Assembly (NCBI RefSeq): GCF_001941975.2
Contig: NZ_CP146991.1
Span: forward strand, 2,280,524-2,344,523
Direction of reading: 5' to 3'
Length of the DNA: 64,000 bases
DNA from: Sporomusa sphaeroides DSM 2875
Lineage (GTDB): Bacteria; Bacillota; Negativicutes; Sporomusales; Sporomusaceae
Part shown: in pieces, positions 17,297 through 26,507 of the stretch
Layout: every line of letters starts with the position of its first letter
How positions within the stretch are numbered: the first letter of the stretch is position 1
Position numbers and translations under genes: made by a program
The notes under the pieces: generated by a model
Databases searched by the model: none
What the model was told of the DNA's origin: nothing
What the model saw: only the letters and a program-made list of their open reading frames with translations

Positions 17297-18355
17297 TTAA
17301 CCATTATCTAAAATTATTTTGTGGCGCAATTGGCCGCAAGCGGCATCAATATCTGTTCCCATCTCGCGTCTGACAGTTACATTAATATGCTGCGCCTTTA
17401 ACAGTTGCTCAAATCTAACGACCTCAGCCGGCGAAGGACGGAGTAATCCCCGTTCAGGCACCGGGTTAATGGGAATTAGATTGACGTTAGCCAACCGACC
17501 TTTTAACAGAACCGCCAATTCGGCAGCCTGTGACGGCTGGTCATTAATGCCGGCAATCAAAGTATATTCATAAGTGGCACGTCTGCCTGTGGCAGCAGAA
17601 TAGCGGTCACCTGCCGCCAGCACTTGTTCGAGCGGATAACGCTTGTTAATCGGCATAAGTCTGGTTCGCAGTTCATTAGTAGGTGCATGTAATGAGATTG
17701 ACAGCGTGAGCGGTAATGATTCCTGGGATAATCTGTCAATTTCAGGAACAAGTCCGGAAGTTGACAAGGTTATACTGCGGTAACTCAGATTCAGGCAGTA
17801 GGCTTCATGGATAAGCCGAATAAAACGCAGCACGTTATCATAATTTGCCAAAGGCTCTCCTGAACCCATAATAACAATAGAGTCTACCTTTTGTTGTTCA
17901 AGTGTTAACAGTTCCTGGATATACAGCACCTGAGCGAGTATTTCTCCGCCGGTAAGGTTTCGGGCTAACCCTCCTAAGGTGGATGCACAAAAAGTACAGC
18001 CCATAGCACAGCCAACCTGAGTGGATATGCAAACGCTATTGCCATAAGGTTGACGCATAAGAACTGTTTCGACAGCCATATCATCAGGAAAGGCCAGCAA
18101 AAACTTGCTTGTCCGTCCATCGCCCGAGTGTTGAACCGCCTTTTGCCGAAGCTGGGTAATGGTAAATTGGTCATCAAGCTTAACTCGCTGGTCTTTAGAC
18201 AAATTAGTCATGGCGCTAAAGTCACGGACATTGTGTTTATACAACCATTCGGCAATTTGCCTGGCCCGGTATGTTTCTAATCCCAAAGGCCGTATGGCCT
18301 CTGCAATCTCAGCGGCAAACAGCCCGAACAATTCTAATTTTGCTGTAGTTGTCAT
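17297..18355 (-). CDS. rlmN: Dual-specificity 23S rRNA A2503 / tRNA A37 C2-methyltransferase
   Basis: RlmN is a radical SAM enzyme that methylates C2 of an adenosine using two catalytic cysteines. The radical SAM cluster motif CAMGCTFC lies near residue 115; MGSGEPLANYDNV, SLHAPTNELR and the late catalytic Cys in DIDAACGQL are also present. The length (352 aa) is normal. It is 13 nt downstream of rsmB. Confidence 0.97.
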   Translation of the reverse strand: MTTTAKLELFGLFAAEIAEAIRPLGLETYRARQIAEWLYKHNVRDFSAMTNLSKDQRVKLDDQFTITQLRQKAVQHSGDGRTSKFLLAFPDDMAVETVLMRQPYGNSVCISTQVGCAMGCTFCASTLGGLARNLTGGEILAQVLYIQELLTLEQQKVDSIVIMGSGEPLANYDNVLRFIRLIHEAYCLNLSYRSITLSTSGLVPEIDRLSQESLPLTLSISLHAPTNELRTRLMPINKRYPLEQVLAAGDRYSAATGRRATYEYTLIAGINDQPSQAAELAVLLKGRLANVNLIPINPVPERGLLRPSPAEVVRFEQLLKAQHINVTVRREMGTDIDAACGQLRHKIILDNG

Positions 18356-18368
18356 ATTAATTACCGCC

Positions 18369-19727
18369 TTACTGTTGACGCGCTATACGAGCGATGAAAA
18401 AACCATCAATACTGTCGGTATGCGGCCAGAGCTGCAGCAGCTTGTCAGGACGCTTCTGGGCCGGCAGGTACTGACCTGTGGGCTCAAGACTAAAGTCAGG
18501 ATGTGCACGTAAAAAATCACCAACAATATCTTGATTTTCTTCAGGCTCGGTTGTGCAGGTGCTGTATACCAGAACGCCGCCGGGCTTTACACATTGAGCG
18601 GCGCTGACTAAGATAGCAGCCTGTAATTTAGGCAGGTCGCGCAGTATTTCGGGCGATTTGCGCCAGCGGGAATCAGGTTTTCGCCGGAGCACCCCCAGAC
18701 CGGAGCAAGGAGCGTCTACCAGTACTCTATCTGCCTTAAGCGGAAACATGCTGCCTAAATTTACGGCATCAAGTGCCCTGGTTTCTATATTAGTCAATGC
18801 CAGACGGGCGGCATTCTCCCGGATAAGTGCCAGTTTATGCTCATAAATATCGGTGGATAATATTTTCCCGGTATTATTCATCAGGGCAGCAATATGTGTA
18901 GTTTTGCCGCCAGGTGCGCCACAGGCATCGATGATAAATTCGCCGGGTTTTGGGTCTAAGATGTGCGCGACCAGCATGGAGCTTTCGTCCTGGACCTGGA
19001 ACAGACCTTCCTGCAAGGAGGCAAGAGTACCCAGACCCGGATGTTCCTGACAGACAATTCCTTCAGGCGTCCAGGCCGACGCCTGACAGGCTACGCCTTC
19101 GCCGGCTAAGCGCTGCAGGAGTCTGTCGCGATTGATTTTGATAGTATTGGTGCGTAAGGAAAGGGGCGGTATAGTATTGTTAGTCTGGCACAAAGCTTCA
19201 CAATCGGTTACACCCAGGCGTTCCACCCACCGTTCAACCAGCCATTCAGGGTGGAAATATTTTAATGCAAGGTATTTAACCGGTTGACTGTCCCGGTCGG
19301 GATACACAACTTTTTCCGGATTGCGGGCAGCATTGCGCAGCACGCCGTTAACAAACTTAACGGTACCGGCATGACCATACTTCTTTGCTAATTCTACCGA
19401 CTGGTTGCAAGCGGCAGAAGCCGGTACTTTTTCAAGAAAAAACAGTTGATATATACCCAGGCGCAGGATGTTTCTAATAACAGGTGCTACTTTGGTGAGT
19501 GAACGGTTCAGATAGAGGCCGAGCAGCCAGTCCAAAGTCGCGCCTGCTTTGACAGTACCATAAACCAGTTCGGTAATAAACCTCCGGTCCTGATCAGAAA
19601 GCTGTCCCTGGGCCGTACGCCGGTTTATTTCTTTAGCAAGGGCAATGTTGGCATAGGCGCCGTTAGTTTCAACTTCATTAATTATTTTCAGCGCCACTTC
19701 CCTGGCGTCAATTTTTTTTGCGGTCAT
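18369..19727 (-). CDS. rsmB: 16S rRNA m5C967 methyltransferase
   Basis: The N-terminal third is a NusB-like RNA-binding domain (DRRFITELVYGTVK) and the rest a Rossmann methyltransferase: DACGAPGGKTTHIA binds SAM, DAPCSGLGVLRR holds motif IV, and YSTCTTEPEEN carries the catalytic cysteine. The frame is open to 19739, but the ATG at 19727 has GGTGG five nt upstream and gives MTAKKIDAREVALKII. RsmB-RlmN adjacency is standard in Bacillota. Confidence 0.95.
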   Translation of the reverse strand: MTAKKIDAREVALKIINEVETNGAYANIALAKEINRRTAQGQLSDQDRRFITELVYGTVKAGATLDWLLGLYLNRSLTKVAPVIRNILRLGIYQLFFLEKVPASAACNQSVELAKKYGHAGTVKFVNGVLRNAARNPEKVVYPDRDSQPVKYLALKYFHPEWLVERWVERLGVTDCEALCQTNNTIPPLSLRTNTIKINRDRLLQRLAGEGVACQASAWTPEGIVCQEHPGLGTLASLQEGLFQVQDESSMLVAHILDPKPGEFIIDACGAPGGKTTHIAALMNNTGKILSTDIYEHKLALIRENAARLALTNIETRALDAVNLGSMFPLKADRVLVDAPCSGLGVLRRKPDSRWRKSPEILRDLPKLQAAILVSAAQCVKPGGVLVYSTCTTEPEENQDIVGDFLRAHPDFSLEPTGQYLPAQKRPDKLLQLWPHTDSIDGFFIARIARQQ

Positions 19728-19748
19728 TGCTGCCACCATCTTTATTTA

Positions 19749-20525
19749 TTATTTATGCTTCTTATTCGTAACAAAGCTTTGGAGCGCTTGTTCGACCTTT
19801 TTAAGGTCGACTTGCGTGTTGCAGCAGGGACCCTGTGGTCTGCTGTTAAGTACGCCAATGACAGGGATGGGAAAAACATCCTGAATGCCGCTTGTCAGGT
19901 CGCGTTCACAGGCAATGGCCAGTACGGCGTGCGGGCGTATTGTTTTTATTACTTTTCGCGCCAGAGTACCACCGGTTACCACTGCGATGTGAACCCCATA
20001 GTTTTCGGCAAGTGTGGTCAGGTCACCAATGGGACAAAGGCCGCAGCGGCGGCAATTGGCAACATTGCGGGTAATTTTATGCGGGCAGTCTTCATGCTGC
20101 AGGCAATGCGGGGTCATAATCAGCAGCTTACCGGACTCTACGACGATGTTCTTGTGTTTGATTAAATGGTTGCTGACCTCAATAAACGAGCGTTCAATAC
20201 GTTCTTTTTCAACGTCAAAAAGCTTGCCCACACATATGGCAAGAGGAAATAACAGATTAATGGCCGACCAGGCCACTCCCTGGAACATTCCCAGGGTATT
20301 AAACCCCAAAATAGCCAGGATGATACCGATAACACCAAAGGCAGCAGCCAAAATTACCGCAGCCAAAACTACGCCGAGAATCATGGGTAAATAGCTGCTG
20401 ATGTTAGCCAGGCCGGGCAGACTAACGATCCATAGACCATAACTTGAGATGGTTGCAATACATAAACTGATGAGAATAAGTATTAAAAACAGACGCTTGC
20501 GAGGACGATGAGCTACTTCAATCAT
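19749..20525 (-). CDS. DUF116 membrane protein with Cys-rich cytoplasmic domain
   Basis: Two or three hydrophobic segments (residues ~12-35, 40-65, 67-95) are followed by a soluble domain with HCLQHEDCPHKI and NCRRCGLCPIGDL, a Cys pattern that suggests an Fe-S or zinc site. DUF116 has no proven function; in Bacillota it commonly lies between fmt and rsmB, as here. The ATG at 20525 follows GAAGGTG and is preferred to an ATG further upstream that overlaps fmt. Confidence 0.85.
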   Translation of the reverse strand: MIEVAHRPRKRLFLILILISLCIATISSYGLWIVSLPGLANISSYLPMILGVVLAAVILAAAFGVIGIILAILGFNTLGMFQGVAWSAINLLFPLAICVGKLFDVEKERIERSFIEVSNHLIKHKNIVVESGKLLIMTPHCLQHEDCPHKITRNVANCRRCGLCPIGDLTTLAENYGVHIAVVTGGTLARKVIKTIRPHAVLAIACERDLTSGIQDVFPIPVIGVLNSRPQGPCCNTQVDLKKVEQALQSFVTNKKHK

Positions 20526-20536
20526 ACTTTCACCTT

Positions 20537-21478
20537 CTACTCCAATAGGTTGCCTACGGTAAGACAATAGCCGCAAACACAGTCGCTTGCTTTCATCCGT
20601 CGTTTGGATTCAGGCTGCACTTCCAATAGTTCGATTGTCCCTTTACCTGTTTCAACAACCAATCCTGTTTTGGTTATCTGGATAATTTGTCCCGGAATTG
20701 AACAGGAGTGTGAAGCGTCATGTACTCTAGTCTGCCAGATTTTCAATGATTTATTTTGATAGGTACAATACGCTCCCGGCCAGGGATTCAGGCCTCGTAC
20801 GAGGTTATGTATGGCTGTTGCCGGCAGATGCCAGTCAATCCGTTCTGTGGTTCGGCACAACATTCGGGCATAGGTTGCTTCAGACTCTTGTTGTACTTCG
20901 CGCGGCGCGCTGTTTGCCGCCAGTTGCCGGAGAGTATCTGATAATACGGCTGCACCAAGGTCCTGCAATTTATCATGCAGGCTGCCGGTAGTATCTGTCG
21001 GAAGGATCGGGATTTCGGCTTTGGCAATCATGTCGCCGGTATCCATGCCGACCTCCATATACATGGTGGTAATACCGGTGGTGGTTTCTCCGTTGATGAT
21101 GGCCCAGTGGATGGGCGCTGAGCCGCGATATTTGGGCAACAGTGAGGCATGTACATTAATACAGCCGTAGGCCGGCAGTTCTAACAGCTTTTTAGGCAAA
21201 AGTTGTCCAAAGGCAACGACAATAATAATATCCGGGTTAAGGGCGGCAATCTGGTTGTAGCTGTCAACAGTTTTGATGCTGGCAGGCTGCAGAACAGGCA
21301 GATTGTATGCCAGTGCAGCTTCTTTAACCGGCGAGTAGGCCAGTTTTTGACCGCGCCCTTTAGGGCGGTCAGGCTGCGTGATGACTCCGGCTACCGGATA
21401 ACCTTCTTTTACAAGCATATCCAGACAAGGTACCGCAAAGTCGGGTGTGCCCATAAATACCGTACGCAATTTTCCCAT
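20537..21478 (-). CDS. fmt: Methionyl-tRNA formyltransferase
   Basis: Fmt formylates initiator Met-tRNA with 10-formyl-THF. The 313-aa protein shows VFMGTPDFAVP at the N-terminus, the catalytic NVHASLLPKYRGSAPIHWAI block near residue 107, TTGITTMYMEVGMDTGD, and the C-terminal tRNA-binding domain from about residue 205. Five nt separate it from def upstream, the usual def-fmt pair. Confidence 0.97.
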   Translation of the reverse strand: MGKLRTVFMGTPDFAVPCLDMLVKEGYPVAGVITQPDRPKGRGQKLAYSPVKEAALAYNLPVLQPASIKTVDSYNQIAALNPDIIIVVAFGQLLPKKLLELPAYGCINVHASLLPKYRGSAPIHWAIINGETTTGITTMYMEVGMDTGDMIAKAEIPILPTDTTGSLHDKLQDLGAAVLSDTLRQLAANSAPREVQQESEATYARMLCRTTERIDWHLPATAIHNLVRGLNPWPGAYCTYQNKSLKIWQTRVHDASHSCSIPGQIIQITKTGLVVETGKGTIELLEVQPESKRRMKASDCVCGYCLTVGNLLE

Positions 21479-21483
21479 TACAA

Positions 21484-21936
21484 CTACCCCTTATGTATGG
21501 TTTTTGCCAGTTCGATAAACAAAATGCCGTTAAGATGGTCTATTTCATGTTGCAGAGCACGTGCCAGTAGGCCAGAACCGGAAATCCGGATTTTTTTGCC
21601 GCTGCGATTCAGAGCTTCCACCGTTACTGTCCCATACCTTTCTACCTCCCCATACATGCCTGGGACACTCAGACAGCCTTCTGTACCATTTTCACAGCCC
21701 TCTTTGTTAATGATTTCCGGATTAATCAGTTCGATAATGCCGTCACCAATATCGATAACTACCACTCGCATGGATACTCCCACCTGCGGAGCAGCCAGTC
21801 CGATACCATCGGCGGCATACATGGTTTCAGTCATATCGTCAAGCAATTGTTTAATTTTGCGGTCAATCTTTTCTACAGGCGCAGCAATATCTTTAAGCAC
21901 TTTGTCGCCTGCCTTTTTAATTTCCATTACTGGCAT
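21484..21936 (-). CDS. def: Peptide deformylase
   Basis: Def removes the formyl group from nascent chains. The three active-site motifs are present: GIGLAAPQVG (residues ~45), EGCLSVPG with the metal Cys (~91) and QHEIDHLNG (~130). At 150 aa it is the short type I form. A GGGAGG ribosome binding site lies nine nt before the ATG. It lies between priA and fmt. Confidence 0.97.
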   Translation of the reverse strand: MPVMEIKKAGDKVLKDIAAPVEKIDRKIKQLLDDMTETMYAADGIGLAAPQVGVSMRVVVIDIGDGIIELINPEIINKEGCENGTEGCLSVPGMYGEVERYGTVTVEALNRSGKKIRISGSGLLARALQHEIDHLNGILFIELAKTIHKG

Positions 21937-22053
21937 GGTTTTGTACCTCCCTCTTTCCTTTCAGGCCATTAGACAAATTTTATCACAGTTTAGCAGGTGA
22001 CGAAAGTGTCAAATACATGAGTCAAGCTTTGACAAAATAATTTAATGTGACGG

Positions 22054-24474
22054 TTAGATGACATTCACAGGGTCTACGTCAATAATCACATCTTTGCGGC
22101 TGCTAATGTGCAAAGCTGTGAACAGGCTGGTCACGGCAGCTGGATCCTTTGTTTTGATTAAAATATTAATGCGAAAGACGTCTTTTATTTTATGAACCGA
22201 TGCCGGAAACGGTCCAATAATGTCGGCAGCTATTCCCGCCATTGCTTGAGCCAGTTCGACTGCCAATTTGTTAGCACTCTGGTGCACCATGATTTCGTCG
22301 GCAGCCTGTACTGTTATTTTTATCAAATTAGCAAACGGTGGATAGTTCAGTTGACGGCGAAAGGCAATCTCATGTTCATAAAATGCCGGATAATTATGCT
22401 CTGCTCCGGCAGTTATCGCATAGTGCTCGGGATTATATGTCTGCATTACTACCTGCCCGCTCTTTGCGCCGCGTCCTGCTCTCCCTGCCGCTTGCGTCAA
22501 GAGCGCAAATGTCCGTTCAGCTGCCCGGAAGTCGGGCAGATTAAGCGCAGTATCTGCCGAGATAATTCCAACTGCCGTTACATTAGGAATGTCGTGACCT
22601 TTGGCTACCATTTGTGTGCCTAACAAAATATCATACGTTCCGGCAGCGAAAGCCGCTAATATTTTATCATGTGCCATTTTGCCTCGGGTGGTGTCCTGAT
22701 CCATACGCACAATTTTTGCCGCCGGAAATAATGCGGTAAGTGCCTCTTCCACCTTCTGGGTACCGGCGCCAAAATAACGGATATACCGGCTGCCGCATTC
22801 AGGACAAGTATCAGGCACAGTATGGCGTTCCTGACAGTAATGGCAGCGAAGGCTATTGCCGGGGGTGTGATATACCAGTGAAATATCACAATGTCTGCAT
22901 TTGAGCACATGGCCGCATTCGCGGCACAGGACAAAGGTAGAATAGCCGCGACGGTTAAGCAGGATAACGGCTTGCTCCTTTTTTGCCAGGGCTCTGGCTA
23001 ACATCTCCTGCAGTGGCAGTGAAATGACGCTGCGGCGTCCTTGTGCCAATTCCTGGCGCATATCAACAAGTGTAACTTCCGGCATTGGCACATCATCAAC
23101 CCGTTTATTCATAGAGATTAACGTATGGGTGCCGTTAAGTGCCTGGAAGTAAGTTTCTATCGCCGGGGTAGCGCTGCCCAGTACCAGGGCTGCACCGGCC
23201 AGTCTGGCCCGGATTAAGGCAACCTGCCGGGCATGGTAACGGGGAGATTCTTCCTGTTTGTAAGTAAACTCATGTTCTTCATCGATAATTATTATGCCCA
23301 GATCGCGGGCAGGTGCAAATAAAGCCGAACGTGCACCAATAACAATGCCAGCCTGGCCGGACTGGAGGCGGCGCCAGGCATCGTGCCGTTCGCCGACTGA
23401 TAGTTTGCTGTGGATAACAACAACATCATTGCCAAACGCTGCCCGAAAACGGGCGACAAGCTGACTGGTCAAAGCAATTTCCGGCACCAGGACAATGGCC
23501 TGGCGATTATGTCGCCGGGCTTCAGCGACAGCCTTGATATAAATAAGCGTCTTGCCGCTGCCGGTAACGCCGTGAATCAAAAAAGATTTATGCGTTCCGG
23601 CTTTAATGGCTGGAATTATTAGCTGTAAGGCGTGCTGCTGCGGTTGTGTCAATGATACCTCGGCAGCCTGCTGACAAACGCTGTCATAGCTGTTGCGGAG
23701 TACCGGTACACTGCGGCTGGTAATGAGCCCTTGTTCTGCTAATTTTTTTACAGTGGCTTGCGAAATATTAAGGTGGCGCAACTGGGGCAAGGCAAGTTCA
23801 TTATTCTGCAGGAGTGCCTGCAAAAGCCGGCGCTGGGCTGCCCTGGTTTTGGGCAGCATTTGCTCAGCTTGAGCAGCAGTTTCCTTGCTGACAGCCAAGT
23901 TAATAATCGTCGTTGTACTGGCTTTGCCGCGTGTATTGACAGTATCTGCATGAATAATTAGTTTATGTTGTAAAAAAAATTTTATCATAGCATCTATGTT
24001 ACCGGGAAGTTTGGCAAGATCTTTGAGACTAACCGGACCATGAGCATAAATATAGGTGAGTGCCTGGCGGTATTCCTCCGGCTTGTTGTCGAGCAGCATG
24101 GCTGCCGCTTCATAATCCATTGCGGCAGATGCCTGATAGGCTTTTTGCGTTTTTACTCCCGACAGGCCGGGAACGAACAGACGCATGGCTTCGGCCAGTG
24201 AACTGAGATAATACTGGCTTATCCATTTGGCTGTTTTCAACATATTGTCATCAAACCAGGGGTAATCATCAAGTATAGCAAGGATGGCTTTTAAGCCTTC
24301 CGTACATTCGGGTTCCACACCGACAACGAACCCTTCTACCTTCCTGTTGCCGAACGGAACTAATACACGCCAGCCGATAGTGATCTCAGGTAAGTGAGCT
24401 GGAATAATGTAGGAAAAAGGCTTAGTAATGCTGCGGGCAGGAATATTTACAATAATTTGAGCGGTGTTTGCCAT
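22054..24474 (-). CDS. priA: Primosomal replication-restart helicase PriA
   Basis: PriA binds stalled forks and reloads DnaB. The 806-aa chain has an N-terminal DNA-binding region, Walker A GVTGSGKT near residue 298, DEEH, and two zinc-binding clusters (CRECGHVLKCRHC, CHYCQERHTVPDTCPECG) inserted in the helicase C-terminal lobe, plus QAAGRAGRG. It precedes def by 117 nt; that gap has no gene and no clear promoter that I can defend. Confidence 0.97.
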   Translation of the reverse strand: MANTAQIIVNIPARSITKPFSYIIPAHLPEITIGWRVLVPFGNRKVEGFVVGVEPECTEGLKAILAILDDYPWFDDNMLKTAKWISQYYLSSLAEAMRLFVPGLSGVKTQKAYQASAAMDYEAAAMLLDNKPEEYRQALTYIYAHGPVSLKDLAKLPGNIDAMIKFFLQHKLIIHADTVNTRGKASTTTIINLAVSKETAAQAEQMLPKTRAAQRRLLQALLQNNELALPQLRHLNISQATVKKLAEQGLITSRSVPVLRNSYDSVCQQAAEVSLTQPQQHALQLIIPAIKAGTHKSFLIHGVTGSGKTLIYIKAVAEARRHNRQAIVLVPEIALTSQLVARFRAAFGNDVVVIHSKLSVGERHDAWRRLQSGQAGIVIGARSALFAPARDLGIIIIDEEHEFTYKQEESPRYHARQVALIRARLAGAALVLGSATPAIETYFQALNGTHTLISMNKRVDDVPMPEVTLVDMRQELAQGRRSVISLPLQEMLARALAKKEQAVILLNRRGYSTFVLCRECGHVLKCRHCDISLVYHTPGNSLRCHYCQERHTVPDTCPECGSRYIRYFGAGTQKVEEALTALFPAAKIVRMDQDTTRGKMAHDKILAAFAAGTYDILLGTQMVAKGHDIPNVTAVGIISADTALNLPDFRAAERTFALLTQAAGRAGRGAKSGQVVMQTYNPEHYAITAGAEHNYPAFYEHEIAFRRQLNYPPFANLIKITVQAADEIMVHQSANKLAVELAQAMAGIAADIIGPFPASVHKIKDVFRINILIKTKDPAAVTSLFTALHISSRKDVIIDVDPVNVI

Positions 24475-24513
24475 TTTTTCTACACCTGGCTTTCTTTTCT
24501 TAAGGATAAAGAG

Positions 24514-24535
24514 AAGGGGACTATGCAGTCCCCTT
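24514..24535 (-). terminator. Hairpin between the 42-aa gene and priA
   Basis: A perfect 9-bp stem (24514-24522 with 24527-24535) followed on the minus strand by CTCTTTATCCTT. It would terminate or attenuate transcription coming from the small gene and HMA gene before priA. Confidence 0.55.
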
Positions 24536-24573
24536 TGTTAGCTAACATATATATTTATATTCGCTTTTCAGTG

Positions 24574-24702
24574 TCAAATACCTGCTACCGGTTTTTCGGG
24601 ATCATGAGCGGCCATTTCCCAATCTAGCCCGGTGTCCATTGGCAAACGTTTAAAAAAACGCTTAATCCGGCGCTTTTTCAGCGGTGAAAAATGGAGCTTC
24701 AT
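24574..24702 (-). CDS. Hypothetical basic 42-aa protein
   Basis: Found by reading the gap before priA. The frame runs ATG at 24702 to TGA at 24574 and encodes MKLHFSPLKKRRIKRFFKRL followed by PMDTGLDWEMAAHDPEKPVAGI. A GAGGAG ribosome binding site lies seven nt upstream and overlaps the stop codon of the HMA gene, so translation is probably coupled. Residues 9-19 are strongly basic and the C-terminal half acidic. A hairpin follows. I recognise no family; RNA/ribosome or membrane-surface binding is only a guess. Confidence 0.6.
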   Translation of the reverse strand: MKLHFSPLKKRRIKRFFKRLPMDTGLDWEMAAHDPEKPVAGI

Positions 24703-24714
24703 ATGTCAGACTCC

Positions 24715-24942
24715 TCAACCTTGAATTGAATAACCGAGTGATTGTAAGGTTTCTTCAATATATCCGCTAGAAGTCACCGATGCATCATGGCTGACAGCAA
24801 TTTGCTTAGAAGCTAAGTCTACTTTTACGGACGAAACACCATGAAGGTGGGACAACGTATGCTCAATACGGTCCCGGCAATGGTCGCCTTTGAGGCCCCC
24901 AACACGGTAAACGGATTGTGTGGTATTTTTCTGTGTGGCCAA
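24715..24942 (-). CDS. Small HMA-fold protein lacking one metal-binding cysteine
   Basis: The 75-aa protein has the ferredoxin-like heavy-metal-associated pattern: YRVGGLKGDHCRDRIE, HLHGVSSVKVDLASKQIAV and the late ETLQSLGYSI. Classic copper chaperones have GMTCxxC; here the first cysteine is Gly, leaving only one Cys (GDHC). Copper transfer through a CxxC pair is therefore unlikely and the domain may bind something else or use a single thiol. It overlaps the ribosome binding site of the 42-aa gene downstream. Confidence 0.82.
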   Translation of the reverse strand: MATQKNTTQSVYRVGGLKGDHCRDRIEHTLSHLHGVSSVKVDLASKQIAVSHDASVTSSGYIEETLQSLGYSIQG

Positions 24943-25085
24943 TGGAATACCTCCCCTTTTTACTGAATTGAGTCTCCAGCAATATTAGTATTACCATTGG
25001 CCACTAATTAATTAATATTTATCCGCTGACTACCCTGTCTAAGATTCTTACCCTTTTTTACTTGAAACCAAAGAACGGTTAACTC

Positions 25086-26273
25086 TTATATATTGGCTTC
25101 TTTGCGAAGCATATCGGCTTTATCGGTACGCTCCCAGGGCAAATCTATGTCAGTGCGGCCAAAGTGACCGTATGCCGCTGTTTGACGGTAAATGGGGCGT
25201 CTCAGATCCAGGGACTTGATAATGCCGGCAGGTCTTAAATCAAAGTGCTTGTTGATCAGTTCGACAATTTTGCTCTCGTCAATTTTCGCGGTACCAAAGG
25301 TTTCTACCATGACCGATACCGGCCGGGCAATACCGATGGCATATGCTAATTGTATTTCGCACTTATCGGCCAAGCCTGCTGCGACGACATTTTTGGCTAC
25401 ATAGCGGGCAGCATAGGCAGCAGAACGGTCCACTTTTGTGGGATCTTTACCGGAGAAAGCGCCACCGCCGTGGCGAGCCATGCCACCGTATGTATCGACG
25501 ATAATTTTGCGTCCTGTCAGTCCGGAGTCACCTTGCGGGCCGCCTACAACAAACCGGCCGGTAGGATTGATATAGTATTTGGTTTGCGCATCTAACAGTT
25601 CGCCGGGAACCATCGGAATGATAACTTTGGCGATAAGATCTTTTTCAATGGTTTCTCTGTCGACTTCCGGGCTATGCTGGGTTGAAATTACGATAGTATC
25701 AATGCGTAACGGTTTACCATCCTCATATTCAACAGTTACCTGGGTTTTTCCGTCCGGACGGAGATATGGCAGCTCGCCGTTCTTACGAATCTCAGAGAGG
25801 CGGCGGGCTGTTTTATGAGCCAGGGCGATGGGCAATGGCATATATTCCGGAGTCTCGTTGGTAGCATAACCGAACATCATACCCTGGTCACCGGCACCAA
25901 TCGCTTCAATGGCATCCATATTGCCTAACTTGGCTTCGAGCGCTTTATCAACACCTAAAGCAATATCGGCAGACTGTTCGTCAATAGAAATTAACACACC
26001 GCAGGTTTCACCGTCAAAACCATATTTAGCACGGGTATAACCAATACTTTTAATGGTCTCACGAACAATTTTGGGAATATCTACATAGCAGTTGGTCGTG
26101 ATTTCACCTACCACATGCACAATACCGGTGGTAACCAATGTTTCACAAGCTACCCGGGCATTGGGGTCATGAGCCAGAATTGCGTCAAGTACACTGTCGG
26201 AAATTTGATCGGCAATCTTATCTGGATGGCCTTCGGTTACAGATTCAGATGTAAAAAGTACACGTTTTACCAT
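25086..26273 (-). CDS. metK: S-adenosylmethionine synthetase
   Basis: MetK makes SAM from methionine and ATP. The 395-aa chain begins [19 protein letters not shown] and contains [12 protein letters not shown] and [19 protein letters not shown], the ATP and phosphate-binding loops. The open frame continues into the leader, but the ATG at 26273 has GGAGGG nine nt upstream and gives the conserved N-terminus. Controlled by the SAM-I riboswitch and terminator just upstream, a direct product feedback. Confidence 0.97.
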   Translation of the reverse strand: MVKRVLFTSESVTEGHPDKIADQISDSVLDAILAHDPNARVACETLVTTGIVHVVGEITTNCYVDIPKIVRETIKSIGYTRAKYGFDGETCGVLISIDEQSADIALGVDKALEAKLGNMDAIEAIGAGDQGMMFGYATNETPEYMPLPIALAHKTARRLSEIRKNGELPYLRPDGKTQVTVEYEDGKPLRIDTIVISTQHSPEVDRETIEKDLIAKVIIPMVPGELLDAQTKYYINPTGRFVVGGPQGDSGLTGRKIIVDTYGGMARHGGGAFSGKDPTKVDRSAAYAARYVAKNVVAAGLADKCEIQLAYAIGIARPVSVMVETFGTAKIDESKIVELINKHFDLRPAGIIKSLDLRRPIYRQTAAYGHFGRTDIDLPWERTDKADMLRKEANI

Positions 26274-26299
26274 AGTGCTGTCCCTCCTAAATTCTATAT

Positions 26300-26334
26300 T
26301 GCAAAAAAGAAAAGCCTCCGCAAGCAAGGGAGGC
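26300..26334 (-). terminator. Terminator of the SAM-I riboswitch
   Basis: Stem GCCTCC/GGAGGC (26314-26319 with 26329-26334) followed on the minus strand by TTTTCTTTTTT, 27-40 nt before the metK start. Confidence 0.88.
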
Positions 26335-26344
26335 GTGATTGTTC

Positions 26345-26456
26345 TCACTCCCATCTTGCGGTTTATCCGCCGGAATTGGCACCGTTTTTAGTAAAACTAC
26401 TAAATGGTTGCCGCGGTTTCATCGGGCCAGTCCCTCCACCAACTCTTGATGAGTAT
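26345..26456 (-). promoter_or_regulatory. SAM-I (S-box) riboswitch
   Basis: The minus strand carries the S-box core: ATCAAGAG, GGTGGAGGGACTGGCCC, GATGAAACCGCGGCAACC, GGTGCCAATTCC and the closing GATGGGAG that pairs with ACTCATC to form P1. A terminator follows, so SAM should shut off metK. A likely promoter (TATACT at about 26450-26455 on the minus strand, with T-rich -35 candidates) lies directly before P1. Confidence 0.95.
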
Positions 26457-26507
26457 AGCATATGCAATTTAACAACAAAAAGATTTTAATCCAAATACAA
26501 AAAAAAA

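Noticed and set aside
21203-22000. 265-aa plus-strand ORF across def and fmt
   Set aside because: Antisense shadow of two well-supported genes; low-complexity Ser/Pro-rich product.
21937-22053. Promoter TTGACA near the priA-def gap
   Set aside because: TTGACA is present on the minus strand, but the only -10-like hexamer (TAAAAT) is about 24 nt away, too far for sigma-A.
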